DNA from: Dyella choica
GTDB lineage: Bacteria; Pseudomonadota; Gammaproteobacteria; Xanthomonadales; Rhodanobacteraceae
Direction of reading: 5' to 3'
Assembly: GCF_003977665.1 (NCBI RefSeq)
Contig: NZ_RYYV01000007.1
Span: 186,001-250,000 of the forward strand
Length of the DNA stretch: 64,000 bases
A program made the position numbers and the translations under genes. A model generated the notes under the pieces. That model was not told the DNA's origin. It did no database searches and was given only the letters and a program-made list of their open reading frames with translations. The stretch's first letter is position 1, and each line of letters opens with the position of its first letter. This document shows positions 48,351-57,935 of this stretch, one piece after another.

Positions 48351-49250
48351 ATGGTTACGCCCCCCAATCCAACGCAATCGGTCAACGGCGACCCGATGCC
48401 TCCACCAGTGGGGCTGGCGCCCATGCTTCTGGAGGTCCTGGCCTTATGTGGCTATGGCCTGTGGATGCTGCTCGGCCTGTCGCTGGCCCTCGGCATGTAC
48501 AGCCCCGGGCGCGGCGAGGCCTTGGTACCGCTGGCGTTGGGCTGTGTCTTCGTCAGTGCCGGCCTGCTCGCCGCCTGCCTGCGCCTGCGTGCATTCTCCG
48601 AATGGCATGGCTGGCGGATCGCCCAGACGCAGCGGCCGACCCGCGAGGCCTTGCTGGCCCTGGCAACCTACCTGCCCATGCTCGGCCTGGCCGGCCTGGC
48701 ACGGGGAAACGAGGCATTCTGGGCCACCCGCGCGGTCAGCGTGGTGCTGGCGCTAGGCAGCCTGGGCTGCCTGATCACCAGCGCCTACGGCTATCGCACG
48801 CGCCGCCTGGCCGACCAGGCTGGCGTGGCCGCCCAGCTGCCCATCAGCCGTGTGCTTTCGGCCTGCTACGGGGGCGGCTTGTGGCTGTGGGTCTGCCTGG
48901 TCTTCCAGGCGGATCTGCCGATCGACCGGGAAGATGCCTGGCCGTGGGTGATCAGCCTGCTGCTCCTGGCCATGCTGCTGGGCCTGGTCGATGGCGTGGG
49001 CTGGCAGTCGCTGCGCGGATCCGGTCTTGGCGAATGGCGACAACGACCGCAGCCAGGCTTGCAATGGCGGCGCTTCCTGGCCGCTGCCCTCATCTGCGCC
49101 ATCCCCTGCCTCAGCCTTCTGCTGGTTTCCGTCATACCGGCGGGTCGCTGGCTGGCGCCGTTTGCGGCGGCTGCCTACATCGTTGGCAAGAGCCTGGAGC
49201 TATGGCTCTACGACTTTGCCTTGCGCCGCTTTGCCCTGTCGCACCCTTAA
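48351..49250 (+). CDS. Multi-pass inner-membrane protein of unknown function
   Basis: A 299-residue hydrophobic protein with about eight membrane helices, including VLALCGYGLWMLLGLSLALG, LALGCVFVSAGLLAACL, WPWVISLLLLAMLLGLVDGV and FLAAALICAIPCLSLLLVS. Loops are short, and the C-terminus LWLYDFALRRFAL is basic. The helix count resembles DMSO-reductase anchor subunits, but no reductase partner gene is present and I do not claim it. ATG 48351 is preferred because the upstream frame runs through the R2 palindrome. Confidence 0.65.
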   Translation: MVTPPNPTQSVNGDPMPPPVGLAPMLLEVLALCGYGLWMLLGLSLALGMYSPGRGEALVPLALGCVFVSAGLLAACLRLRAFSEWHGWRIAQTQRPTREALLALATYLPMLGLAGLARGNEAFWATRAVSVVLALGSLGCLITSAYGYRTRRLADQAGVAAQLPISRVLSACYGGGLWLWVCLVFQADLPIDREDAWPWVISLLLLAMLLGLVDGVGWQSLRGSGLGEWRQRPQPGLQWRRFLAAALICAIPCLSLLLVSVIPAGRWLAPFAAAAYIVGKSLELWLYDFALRRFALSHP

Positions 49251-49372
49251 GCACGCGCCGGGTTTGTCATGACCCGGCCACTAAGATCGCTCTAAATGTT
49301 CACCAAAGATTCAAGCCGGGCGGCTAAAGTGGCCTGTCCCCCAACAGCTTTTTAACATTGAACGATCCAGTG

Positions 49373-50179
49373 ATGAAAAACCTGCTGATCACCGGCTTGG
49401 CGCTCGCGACCCTGGCCACTTTCACCGCCCAGGCGCAGGACGCGTCCTCCGGCACCCAAACCAGTACCTGGACCGGCTCCGGCGAACTGGGTTTTGCCTC
49501 CACCACCGGCAACTCCCGTTCGCAGAACGTGAACGCGAAGCTGAATCTGAACCAGGAAACCGACCAGTGGAAGAACAGCTTCTTCGCCGACTGGCTGCGT
49601 TCCAAGGGGCAGGTCACGGTCACCAATGCGCAGGGCCAGGCGGTCAAGCAATTCGACACCACGGCCAACCGCTACGACCTCGGCGCCTCGGCCGGCTACA
49701 AGCTCGATCCGCGCAGCTACATCGTGGCCGCCGGCCGCTATGACCATGACGATTTCGCCGCCTACCGCTGGCAGGGCACGGTCTCGCTCGGCTACGGCTA
49801 CATGGCGCTGAAAACCGCGCGCACCCAGCTGTCCTTCGAAATCGGCCCCGGTTACACCGAATACCAGCCGGCCACCGGCACGCGGATCGTCAATGGCGTC
49901 GAGGTGCCGTTCAAGGAACCGCGCCAGGGCCAGGCGGTGGCGCGCGGATTGGCGAACTACAAATACCGCCTCACCGACAACACTTCGCTCGACGACACCT
50001 TCCTGATGGAAGCGGGCAACAAGAACACCTATCTGCAGAACGACATGGGCCTGGCCGTCAGCATGACCAAGAAGCTCTCGCTCAAGCTGGGATTCCAAGT
50101 GCGCCACAACAGCGACGTGCTGCCCGGCATCCGCCACACCGATACGCTGACGACGACCAATATCGTCTACAACCTCTGA
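49373..50179 (+). CDS. DUF481 / YdiY-type outer-membrane beta-barrel protein
   Basis: A 268-residue protein with signal peptide MKNLLITGLALATLATFTAQ, cut after AQA near residue 22. The mature part is rich in alternating beta strands (SGELGFASTTGNSRSQNVNA, QLSFEIGPGYTEYQ, LSLKLGFQVRHNSD) typical of DUF481 outer-membrane proteins, which include salt-induced YdiY. It ends LTTTNIVYNL, a barrel-closing strand. Physiological role unknown. Monocistronic with its own terminator. Confidence 0.88.
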   Translation: MKNLLITGLALATLATFTAQAQDASSGTQTSTWTGSGELGFASTTGNSRSQNVNAKLNLNQETDQWKNSFFADWLRSKGQVTVTNAQGQAVKQFDTTANRYDLGASAGYKLDPRSYIVAAGRYDHDDFAAYRWQGTVSLGYGYMALKTARTQLSFEIGPGYTEYQPATGTRIVNGVEVPFKEPRQGQAVARGLANYKYRLTDNTSLDDTFLMEAGNKNTYLQNDMGLAVSMTKKLSLKLGFQVRHNSDVLPGIRHTDTLTTTNIVYNL

Positions 50180-50209
50180 TCGCGTGCTGCGGTTCCGCCG
50201 CTTCTCTCA

Positions 50210-50240
50210 CCCCTCCGTGTGCAAGCACGGAGGGGTTTTT
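50210..50240 (+). terminator. Intrinsic terminator of the DUF481 gene
   Basis: Ten-base-pair perfect stem CCCCTCCGTG (50210-50219) / CACGGAGGGG (50226-50235), six-base loop, then TTTTT. Confidence 0.9.
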
Positions 50241-50245
50241 GCATC

Positions 50246-50540
50246 CCTAGGGATGCTCTGATCTATTCCACGTACCCGTCACCACACTGTATGCGCGTTT
50301 CGCTGCGACCCAGGGGCGAAGGCAGACTGGCTGTCTGTCTAGGCGCTGGGTCGCAGCGAAACGCGCATACAGTGCGGCCCCAACCTTTTAAATTTAAATG
50401 ACGGGGTGACGTCCAGAAGGCCCGCAGGCTGTGCCCCGCGGCTTGAACAGACGGCCAGTCTGTCCTGTGCCACGCGACACACCCTGCGGGCCTTCTGGAC
50501 GTCATGCCGGGTGCGTGGAATAGATCAGAGCATCCCTAGG
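50246..50540. repeat. Nested palindromic element R3 (outer arms plus two inner hairpins)
   Basis: Outer arms at 50246-50272 and 50514-50540 are perfect 27-bp complements (left starts CCTAGGGATGCTCTGATC). Inside are two further long hairpins side by side: 29-bp arms at 50285-50313 and 50346-50374, and 22-bp arms at 50407-50428 and 50483-50504. Between them is the 12-bp palindrome TTTAAATTTAAA (50387-50398). Drawn as single-stranded nucleic acid this is a three-way junction. No reading frame is convincing. It fills most of the 540-bp gap before the TonB-dependent receptor. Confidence 0.9.
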
Positions 50541-50719
50541 TGTCCCTCGACGTGATGCTGGGCAATACCGCACATGGTTGTCAGCCTTGAACTACCTGCT
50601 TCCAGGCCGATAGCCGCTACATCGTCACCGCCACATCCCGAACACTCCCGGCTCATCAATTTTTTGTGAAGCGGTGCAGTCGCGATGCGACACGCACGGG
50701 CGTAGAGGGAGTAGTGCAG

Positions 50720-53572
50720 GTGTACGTGAAACATAAGACTCGAGTGGCATCGGCGATCGCGGTGGCGCTGATGGCCGGCATGTTGCAGGCGCAGGCGCAG
50801 GACGCCTCACAGGGACAGGGCAGCGCAGCGACAACCAAGCAGCTGCAAGCGATCACCGTCACCGGCTCGCGCATCCGCAGCGTGGACCTGGAAACGGCCC
50901 AGCCCGTCTTCAGCATCAACCACGACGAAATCCAGAAGCAGGGTTTCACCAATGTGGGCGACATCCTGTCGCACATTTCCGCGGTCGGCGCGCCCGGGTA
51001 TTCCAAGTCGGCGGCGCTTGTGTCCAATACCTATGCCGGCGGTTCGTACATTGAATTGCGCGGCCTGGGTTTTGCCCGCACCCTGGTGCTGGTGGATGGT
51101 CGACGCTGGGGTACCAATGCGGATGGTTTCACCGACCTGGATACCATTCCATCCTCCATCATCGAACGCATCGACGTGCTGAAGGACGGTGCATCGGCCA
51201 TCTATGGCTCGGATGCCATTGCGGGCGTCGTCAACATCATCACGCGTTCGAACTTCCATGGCGTGGAAGTGAACGCCTACGCCGGACAATTCGCCGGGCA
51301 CAACGACAACACCACCCAGCAATACGACATTACCGTAGGCAATCGCGTCGGCAAATTTTCCTATATCGCCAATGCCACCTACAGCAAGGAAGATCCCATC
51401 TGGGCCAAGGATCGCGATTACTCCCGCTACCCGCGTGGACCGTATTATCCGAACTCCGGGCTATCCCCGTTCGGTCCCGGCGGTTTGATCACCGACAGCA
51501 AGGGCGACATGTACAAGTTGAATGCAGGCGGCAACCCGCTCAACTTCGCTGACTATCATGCCTACGATCTGGCCAAGGACAACTACAACGCCGATCAGCA
51601 GATGACGTTGATGCCCGGCTCCGAGCGCAAGTCGCTGTTCGGCAAGGCGCGCTATGAAATCACCGACAATGTCAGCGGGTTCATGGACGTCAACTTGATG
51701 CAACGCATCTCGACGGTCCAGATTTCAGGTTATCCGCTGGGGAACGGGCTGTCGCTGGACAAGGACAGCTATTACAACCCGCTGGGCAGCCAGCATGGCT
51801 ACGCCGACCCGCAAGACATCCACTTCATGCGACGCATGGGGGAAATCCCGCGCCTGACCAAGAACACCAACAACACCTATCGCATCGGCACCGGCTTGGA
51901 AGGTGTGTTCGACGTAGGCTCCCGTCATTTCAATTGGGATGTCAGCGCCTACATGAACAAGAACCAGGGCGAGATCTACGGCACCGGCAACTACAGCATC
52001 CCCAACCTCAAGAACGCCTTGGGGCCTTCTTTCCTGGACCAGGATGGCAAGGTGAAATGCGGTACGCCGGGTCACGCGATGGCCGGTTGCGTACCCATGA
52101 ACATTCTTGGCAATCCGGGCGACATCACGCCGGACATGCTCGACTATGCCAGTGTGCTCACCAACGCCAGGTATGGCACGCAAACCACGGGCTTTGCGGC
52201 AAACCTCGGCGGCGATGTCGTCGAACTGCCTGCGGGCACCATGCAATTTGCCACCGGCCTGGAACATCGCCGTGAATCAGGTTACTACCGCCCCGATAGC
52301 TTCTCGGCCACGGGCAACTCCACCGACCTGTCCAACGAGCCATTCTCCGGCAGCTACCAGGTCGATGAAGCGTATGCGGAGTTGAACGTACCTGTGCTGG
52401 CCAACCTGCCAGGTGCGCAACGGCTCAGCGTGGATCTGGCGACACGCTTCTCCCACTACAGCACGTTTGGCAACACCACCAACAGCAAATTCGGCCTGGA
52501 ATGGAAGCCGGTCGACGACCTGCTGGTGCGTGGAAGCATCGGTCAAGGATTCCGATCACCCACCATCTCCGACCTGTATGGCGGGCAGTCGGCGACCTTT
52601 GATTACTACAGTGATCCCTGCGACGTGAAGACCGGCGCGGTGGCTACTGGCAACCCCACGGCCATAGCCAACTGCAAAGCGGCGGGCGTCGGGCCGAACT
52701 TCCGCCAGACGGATGCATCGGGAAAGCCCGTAGGCGGGCCCAATCAATCCGCCACGGAATTCACTGCCGGTTCCAATCCGAACCTCCAGCCGGAAACCTC
52801 GCTGAGCAAAACCTTGGGACTGGTGTATAGCCCCAGCTATGTGCGCGGGCTCAACATCTCGCTCGATTGGTACAGCGTTCGCATCAACAACCTCATCAGC
52901 GCCATCAGTTCGGACGATGTACTCGACGACTGCTATCTACGCGGCATCCAATCGGCCTGTGGGCAGTTCTCACGCGACCCCAAAACGCAGCAGGTGATCG
53001 GCCTCGTTCACACCCTCACCAACCGCGGCAAGCTGGAAACCGAGGGCTACGATCTAGGCGTCAGCTATGGCTTTGGCACGCCGATCGGCAACTTCGTCTT
53101 CAGAACGGACGCCAACTACGTCAGCAAATTCAACCTCGACCAGGGCGACGGCCATCCGATCCAGTATCAAAACGGGATGTATCCCAACTGGCGCATGCGC
53201 AACAACAGTTCGCTGGACTGGAGTCATGGCGACTTTGCCGCAACTTGGACGATCCGCTACTACTCCGGGTTGAAGGAAAGCTGCGTGGGCTACATCCTCG
53301 ACACACAGGCATGCAACCTGCCGGACTACCAATCGCCGGGCGTCGGCATCACGCCAATGCGCAGGGTAGGTGCTGTTGCATTCAACGACCTGCAGGTGCG
53401 TTGGACGGCGCCTTGGAAAGGCACCATCGCCCTGGGCGTGAACAATGTTTTTGACCGGATGGGACCGTTGTTCTATGACGCGCCCAACAACAACAGCGCG
53501 TATGTCTACAACCCGTCCTATGATTACGGGCGCTTCGTCTATCTACGCTACAACCAGAAGTTCGATCTCTAA
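50720..53572 (+). CDS. TonB-dependent outer-membrane receptor
   Basis: A 950-residue receptor. The signal peptide is [20 protein letters not shown], cut after AQA. A TonB-box-like [11 protein letters not shown] follows. The plug has [34 protein letters not shown] and [20 protein letters not shown], the pattern of Xanthomonas-type receptors. The 22-strand barrel ends [12 protein letters not shown]. The substrate cannot be read; no iron, sugar or peptide genes are adjacent. Start uncertain: GTG 50720 best fits the GAGGGAG ribosome-binding site, GTG 50726 and 50666 are alternatives. It likely uses the TonB complex at 29.2-31.5 kb. Confidence 0.92.
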   Translation: MYVKHKTRVASAIAVALMAGMLQAQAQDASQGQGSAATTKQLQAITVTGSRIRSVDLETAQPVFSINHDEIQKQGFTNVGDILSHISAVGAPGYSKSAALVSNTYAGGSYIELRGLGFARTLVLVDGRRWGTNADGFTDLDTIPSSIIERIDVLKDGASAIYGSDAIAGVVNIITRSNFHGVEVNAYAGQFAGHNDNTTQQYDITVGNRVGKFSYIANATYSKEDPIWAKDRDYSRYPRGPYYPNSGLSPFGPGGLITDSKGDMYKLNAGGNPLNFADYHAYDLAKDNYNADQQMTLMPGSERKSLFGKARYEITDNVSGFMDVNLMQRISTVQISGYPLGNGLSLDKDSYYNPLGSQHGYADPQDIHFMRRMGEIPRLTKNTNNTYRIGTGLEGVFDVGSRHFNWDVSAYMNKNQGEIYGTGNYSIPNLKNALGPSFLDQDGKVKCGTPGHAMAGCVPMNILGNPGDITPDMLDYASVLTNARYGTQTTGFAANLGGDVVELPAGTMQFATGLEHRRESGYYRPDSFSATGNSTDLSNEPFSGSYQVDEAYAELNVPVLANLPGAQRLSVDLATRFSHYSTFGNTTNSKFGLEWKPVDDLLVRGSIGQGFRSPTISDLYGGQSATFDYYSDPCDVKTGAVATGNPTAIANCKAAGVGPNFRQTDASGKPVGGPNQSATEFTAGSNPNLQPETSLSKTLGLVYSPSYVRGLNISLDWYSVRINNLISAISSDDVLDDCYLRGIQSACGQFSRDPKTQQVIGLVHTLTNRGKLETEGYDLGVSYGFGTPIGNFVFRTDANYVSKFNLDQGDGHPIQYQNGMYPNWRMRNNSSLDWSHGDFAATWTIRYYSGLKESCVGYILDTQACNLPDYQSPGVGITPMRRVGAVAFNDLQVRWTAPWKGTIALGVNNVFDRMGPLFYDAPNNNSAYVYNPSYDYGRFVYLRYNQKFDL

Positions 53573-53593
53573 GGACCATACGATGGTCATCCC

Positions 53594-53628
53594 AGCGGCT
53601 GCGCTACGGTTTAAGCAGCGCAGCCGCT
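53594..53628. terminator. Hairpin between convergent receptor and hemC genes
   Basis: A perfect 12-bp stem AGCGGCTGCGCT (53594-53605) / AGCGCAGCCGCT (53617-53628), 11-base loop, overlapping the last codons of hemC. No T-run, so termination is unproven. Confidence 0.4.
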
Positions 53629-54521
53629 CCTTGTGCAAACAGCGCCTGCGCCACTTCATTGCCCAATCCTGCCGGATCGTCGCTGGTGCCTACAGCCTCG
53701 GCCAACAACAATTGTCCGCTCGACACGTCACCCACCATGCCGCGCAGGTGCAATCCTCGTTCGGTCACGGTGCACCATGCACCCACCGGCACCGTACAGC
53801 TTCCGCCCAGGGCCTGATTCATCGTCCGCTCGGCGGTCACCGCCAGCCGCGTCTCGGCATCGTCCAGCACGGCGAGTGCTTCGAGTACATCGGCTTGATC
53901 CGCGCGCGCCTCGATCGCGATGGCCGCCTGGCCGGGTGCGGGCAGCCAATTGGGCGCGCCCATCCGGCTGCGGATACGATCGTGCAGGCCAAGCCGTTCC
54001 AGGCCGGCGCAGGCGAGAATGATGGCGTCATACTGGCCGTCGTCCAGCTTCTTCAGACGCGTGCCGACATTGCCGCGCAGATCGAGCAGGGCCAGATCGG
54101 GCCGCACTGCACGCAATTGGGCTTGCCGGCGCAAGGACGAAGTGCCGACACGCGCACCCTGCGGCAGGGCCAGCACGTCGGCGTAATGATTGCTAACAAA
54201 GGCATCGGCGGCGTCCGCGCGAGGCAGTATGGCGGGCAGAGTGAAGCCGGCTTCCAGCTCGGCGGGGACGTCCTTAAGCGAATGCACCGCCAGTTCCGCG
54301 CGGCCTTCCAGCATGGCGACTTCCAATTCCTTCAGGAACAGTCCCTTGCCGCCTAGGGTCGCCAGCGGCTGGTCCACGATCTCGTCGCCGCGCGTGCTCA
54401 AGGGCACCAGTTCCACGCGCAGGCCCGGATGCGCCGCGCGCAGCAGGCCTGCCACGTGCTCGGCCTGCCATAAGGCAAGCGCGCTCTTGCGGGTGGCGAT
54501 GCGCAACAGGGAAGGCGACAT
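53604..54521 (-). CDS. hemC: Porphobilinogen deaminase (hydroxymethylbilane synthase)
   Basis: A 305-residue haem-pathway enzyme that polymerises four porphobilinogens. Starts [19 protein letters not shown]; contains [43 protein letters not shown] and the cofactor-bearing Cys242 in [14 protein letters not shown] 54521 is chosen as the extension lacks family residues. It is downstream of the AlgR/AlgZ-like pair on the same strand, as in Pseudomonas. Confidence 0.97.
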   Translation of the reverse strand: MSPSLLRIATRKSALALWQAEHVAGLLRAAHPGLRVELVPLSTRGDEIVDQPLATLGGKGLFLKELEVAMLEGRAELAVHSLKDVPAELEAGFTLPAILPRADAADAFVSNHYADVLALPQGARVGTSSLRRQAQLRAVRPDLALLDLRGNVGTRLKKLDDGQYDAIILACAGLERLGLHDRIRSRMGAPNWLPAPGQAAIAIEARADQADVLEALAVLDDAETRLAVTAERTMNQALGGSCTVPVGAWCTVTERGLHLRGMVGDVSSGQLLLAEAVGTSDDPAGLGNEVAQALFAQGAAALLKP

Positions 54522-54564
54522 GACGGCTCCGGAGACGGCGGCAGCCGTTATTGTCGCGCACTCC

Positions 54565-55269
54565 TTAGCCCACGCGCAGCAGCTTGCGCAGCGCCGGCAG
54601 ATTGCGGCGGCTGACTTCCGGGCTGAAATCAGTACCTGCAAGGCGCGCCAGCACGCGCCCGTCGGCCAGCGTCTTCAAGCCGATCAGCCGATTCGCCGGC
54701 ACCAGGCAATTGCGGTGCAGGCGAATCAGGTGCTCCGGATAGGTTTCCTCGAGCTGGCGCAGCGAATCATCCAGCAGCAACTGATCGCCTGCGCGATGCG
54801 CCACCACGTATTTCTCTTCCGCCAGCAGGCAGATCACTTCATCCAGGGCAATGCGGATGGGCTCGCCGCGCACGCGTGCATGCAGCCAGCCCAGCGGTTC
54901 GCGTGCCTGCGAGTCGAGCCGCTGGCGCACGCGCCGGAGCGCATCGCGCAGCCGCTCCACGCGCACCGGCTTCAGCAAATAGTCGGCGGCACCCAATTCG
55001 AACGCATGCACGGCATGCGCTTCATAGGCCGTGCAAAACACCACCTGCGGGCGCGTGCGATGGGCCAACTGAGCGGCCAGCTGCTTGCCGTTCAGGCCGG
55101 GCATATTGATATCCAGCAGCAGCAAATCCGGCTGCTGTTCGGAAATCGCGGCCAAGGCGGCCTCGCCGTCGCTTACGCTGCCGATGACCTCCACGTCCGC
55201 GCATTCCTTCAGCAGGGCATCCAGGCGCGCCCGTGCCAGGGGTTCGTCGTCAACGATCAGTACGCGCAT
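54565..55269 (-). CDS. LytTR-family response regulator (AlgR-like)
   Basis: A 234-residue two-component regulator. The receiver domain starts [16 protein letters not shown], with the phosphoacceptor Asp53 in [17 protein letters not shown] and the Lys in YLLKPV. The C-terminal LytTR domain (about 130-234) has [20 protein letters not shown] and [18 protein letters not shown]. It overlaps the kinase gene by 20 bp. In Pseudomonas the AlgZR-hemC cluster controls alginate and motility; targets here are unknown. Confidence 0.93.
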   Translation of the reverse strand: MRVLIVDDEPLARARLDALLKECADVEVIGSVSDGEAALAAISEQQPDLLLLDINMPGLNGKQLAAQLAHRTRPQVVFCTAYEAHAVHAFELGAADYLLKPVRVERLRDALRRVRQRLDSQAREPLGWLHARVRGEPIRIALDEVICLLAEEKYVVAHRAGDQLLLDDSLRQLEETYPEHLIRLHRNCLVPANRLIGLKTLADGRVLARLAGTDFSPEVSRRNLPALRKLLRVG

Positions 55270-56311
55270 GACGCATCTCGATGGGCAGGTGCAGCTTCAC
55301 CACGAACCGGCTTCCCTGCGGGCCGGCCTCCATGCTCGCCCTTGGCCCGAAATGATAGGTCACGCGTTGGCGCACGTTGTTCAGGCCGTGCCCGCTGCCG
55401 CCGGCCGTGGGGCTTTCGGCCAAGGGATTGTCGATCTCGATCCGCATCATGGCGCCTTCGCGTGTGCCGCGCAGTATCACCTCGCCGCCTTCGCGCAGTG
55501 GCTGCACGCCGTGACGCACTGCATTCTCGACCAGCGGCTGCAGCAGCAGGACGGGCATCGACGCATCCTGGGGCAGCTGATCGATTTCCCTTCTCACACG
55601 CAGCCGTTCGCCCAGCCGTAACTGCTCGATGTCCAGATAGCGGTCGACCAGCTTCAGCTCTTCGCCCAGCGTGCCGCTATGCGCATCGTCCTGTCCCAGG
55701 GCCGCCCGGAACAGCTCGGAAAGATCCTCCACCGTTCGCTCGGCCGCTTCCGGATCCACGCGCACCAGGGCCGCCACCGTGTTCATGCTGTTGAACAGAA
55801 AGTGGGGGCGAATGCGTGCCTGCAATGCCTCGACCTTGGCATGCGCTACCGCCGCCAGGCGCGCCTGCCATTCGGCCAGCACGTAGAAATAGCGCAGCAT
55901 GGCCGCGCCGAGCAGGGCGGCGATCAGGGCGTTGTCACGCACGAAGGTACTGGAGCCGTCAGGGACAAGCTGCATCTGCAGCATGTGGTCCATCCATTGC
56001 GCCAGCAGGCTGCCCAGCACCACCAGCGACACCATCACCAGCCACACGCCGGCATAGGGCAGCAGGCCCGGCAGGCGCAGCAGCCATGGACGCAGCTTGC
56101 ACAGCGCCACGCCGGTAACCATCGCCACCCATTCCACGAATAGCATGCCCACGCTGTAGCCGCGCCAGCCGCGCGTGCTCTGCGGTGCGAGCCATGCCAG
56201 GGTTACGCATAGCGCGCCTACCACCAGCAGGGCCGAGATCACCGGCAGGCTGCAAAAGTCCGGCAGCGGGCCGCGCGGCGCTGAAGAAGGTTTGGTAGTG
56301 GTCCCCGGCAT
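55250..56311 (-). CDS. LytS/AlgZ-type sensor histidine kinase
   Basis: A 353-residue membrane kinase. Four or more membrane helices fill residues 20-145 (VISALLVVGALCVTLAWLAP, GVWLVMVSLVVLGSLLAQ). The His_kinase domain has the phospho-His170 in ARIRPHFLFNSMNTVAAL, and the ATPase domain has PLVENAVRHGVQPLREGG and GGSGHGLNNVRQRV. No periplasmic sensing domain is seen. Overlaps the AlgR-like gene by 20 bp and so is cotranslated with it. Confidence 0.92.
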   Translation of the reverse strand: MPGTTTKPSSAPRGPLPDFCSLPVISALLVVGALCVTLAWLAPQSTRGWRGYSVGMLFVEWVAMVTGVALCKLRPWLLRLPGLLPYAGVWLVMVSLVVLGSLLAQWMDHMLQMQLVPDGSSTFVRDNALIAALLGAAMLRYFYVLAEWQARLAAVAHAKVEALQARIRPHFLFNSMNTVAALVRVDPEAAERTVEDLSELFRAALGQDDAHSGTLGEELKLVDRYLDIEQLRLGERLRVRREIDQLPQDASMPVLLLQPLVENAVRHGVQPLREGGEVILRGTREGAMMRIEIDNPLAESPTAGGSGHGLNNVRQRVTYHFGPRASMEAGPQGSRFVVKLHLPIEMRHARTDR

Positions 56312-56433
56312 GCACGCAAGTATGCCCGCTGCCGAGCCTAAGGAAACGTTGAATGGGTTCAGAGTTTCCGCGGGCCAGGGACGGCCCGCCGCAAATCAGG
56401 CGCGTAAGCGCTTGATTTGACCATCCCTAATCA

Positions 56434-57099
56434 TCAGCGCAAGCGCTCGCCGATCCAGCGGCGCAGGTCGGCGATTTCCTCCGGATGCACCGCGTGCGGC
56501 ATCGGGTAGGTATGCCAGTCCACCTTGTAGCCCAGTGCTTCCAACGTGGCACGCGAATTGGTGCCCCGCTGCAGCACCACCACCGGATCGAAGTTGCCAT
56601 GCCCCCAGAAAATCGGCACGCCGGCGTTGGCCGCGCTGCGTTCCCCGGCCAGCGTATGGGCGATGGGCAGATAGGTGGACAGCGCGACGATGCCCGCCAG
56701 CTTTTGCGGGTGCCGCAAGCCTGCCGCCAGGGCGATCGCGCCACCCTGCGAGAACCCCGCCAGCAGAATGCGCTCGCTGGATACGCCGCGCGCATGCTCG
56801 CGGGCGATCAGTGCCTCCACCTGCGTGATCGCCTCGCGTGTGCCCTGCTCATCCTGCGGTGCTCCCGGCTCGAAGCTATAGATGTCGTACCAGGCGCGCA
56901 TCGCCATGCCGTTGTTGATCGTCACCGGCCGCACCGGCGCATGCGGGAAGACGAAGCGCAGCGCCGGCCAGTCCGGCGACACCAGTTCCGGCACGATCGG
57001 CGCGAAGTCATGGCCGTCGGCCCCCAGGCCATGCAGCCAAATGATGCTGTACAGGGGGTTGGCGGCGGTTTCGTTTTCGACGGCGGGAAGCAAGGTCAT
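56434..57099 (-). CDS. Carboxylesterase / phospholipase (alpha/beta hydrolase, EstB/YpfH type)
   Basis: A 221-residue alpha/beta hydrolase. Oxyanion region IIWLHGLGADGHDFAPIVPE, nucleophile Ser117 in LLAGFSQGGAIAL, Asp in WGHGNFDPVV and His in PMPHAVHPEEIADL complete the triad. Resembles Pseudomonas carboxylesterase II and acyl-protein-thioesterase-like enzymes acting on short acyl esters. No signal peptide, so cytoplasmic. Monocistronic on the minus strand. Confidence 0.92.
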   Translation of the reverse strand: MTLLPAVENETAANPLYSIIWLHGLGADGHDFAPIVPELVSPDWPALRFVFPHAPVRPVTINNGMAMRAWYDIYSFEPGAPQDEQGTREAITQVEALIAREHARGVSSERILLAGFSQGGAIALAAGLRHPQKLAGIVALSTYLPIAHTLAGERSAANAGVPIFWGHGNFDPVVVLQRGTNSRATLEALGYKVDWHTYPMPHAVHPEEIADLRRWIGERLR

Positions 57100-57155
57100 A
57101 GCGCATCAATACAAAGCTGGGCAAGGCAGCATCGTAGCAGCAGTCGTGCAGTCCC

Positions 57156-57800
57156 CTACGCCGCCGCGCCTTGCGCCAACAAGGCCAACGCCCGCTGATG
57201 GGAAGCGTGAATGGTGTCGCGCTCCGGCACGCGGCCGGTGGCGATGCACTCCAGCCATTCGTCCGTGCTCAACACTGCGGCGTAGCGCGACTGCTGTACC
57301 ACGCTGTAGACACGATGGATCTCTTCGGCGCTCGCAAACCCGGCACGGTTGGCATACGGCACCGTACCGGATGCATCGTGCAGAAATTCCACCTGCATAC
57401 CGCGATCGAACGCATGCTTGATGGTGGTGTCGTCACAGTTGTGGGTCATGTAGCCCACCACTGCCAACGTGTCGATTTGCTGCGAGGCCAGCCATTGGGC
57501 CAGGTCGGTACCGGCGAAAGCGCTGGGCAGCAGCTTGGTCTGATAGTGATCGTGCGGACGCTTGGCCACGGTTTCGTGCAATTCCCAGCCCGGCGTGCCG
57601 ATCGCGAACAGCGGCGCATCCGCCGGCGCATTTTGCTGAATCACGATGACCGGAATGCCGGCGGCGTGCGCACCGTCCATCGCGCGGCCGATATGGTGCA
57701 GCGAGGTACCCACCGGCGGGTACTGGATCTTGAGGTCGCCAGTGACGTATTCGTTCTGGACATCGATGACGACGAGGGCGCGGCGAGGAGTCTGGTGCAT
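57156..57800 (-). CDS. Isochorismatase-family cysteine hydrolase
   Basis: A 214-residue Rossmann-like hydrolase with the catalytic triad Asp13 (VVIDVQNEY), Lys89 (HYQTKLLPSAF) and Cys122 (GYMTHNCDDTTIKHAF). Probably an amidase or nicotinamidase-like enzyme acting on a small amide; no siderophore genes are nearby, so true isochorismatase activity is unlikely. The ATG at 57800 is chosen over the longer frame. Divergent from the GlxA-type regulator at 57936, a pairing common for this family. Confidence 0.92.
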   Translation of the reverse strand: MHQTPRRALVVIDVQNEYVTGDLKIQYPPVGTSLHHIGRAMDGAHAAGIPVIVIQQNAPADAPLFAIGTPGWELHETVAKRPHDHYQTKLLPSAFAGTDLAQWLASQQIDTLAVVGYMTHNCDDTTIKHAFDRGMQVEFLHDASGTVPYANRAGFASAEEIHRVYSVVQQSRYAAVLSTDEWLECIATGRVPERDTIHASHQRALALLAQGAAA

Positions 57801-57935
57801 GACGGCATGTCCTTCTGAAGAAAGAGAGCGAACGGTGCTCCCGGTGAGCTCATCTTCCGCTTCGGCGCTCAGGCCCGGCAGTGGCCTGATTGCCATATAA
57901 CGTTAGAATCGGGCCAAGCTGCCGGAGCGCTCGCC

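Noticed and set aside
50715-50733. parS-like word GTGTACGTGAAACA before the TonB-dependent receptor
   Set aside because: Only the right half matches parS; the left half has several mismatches.
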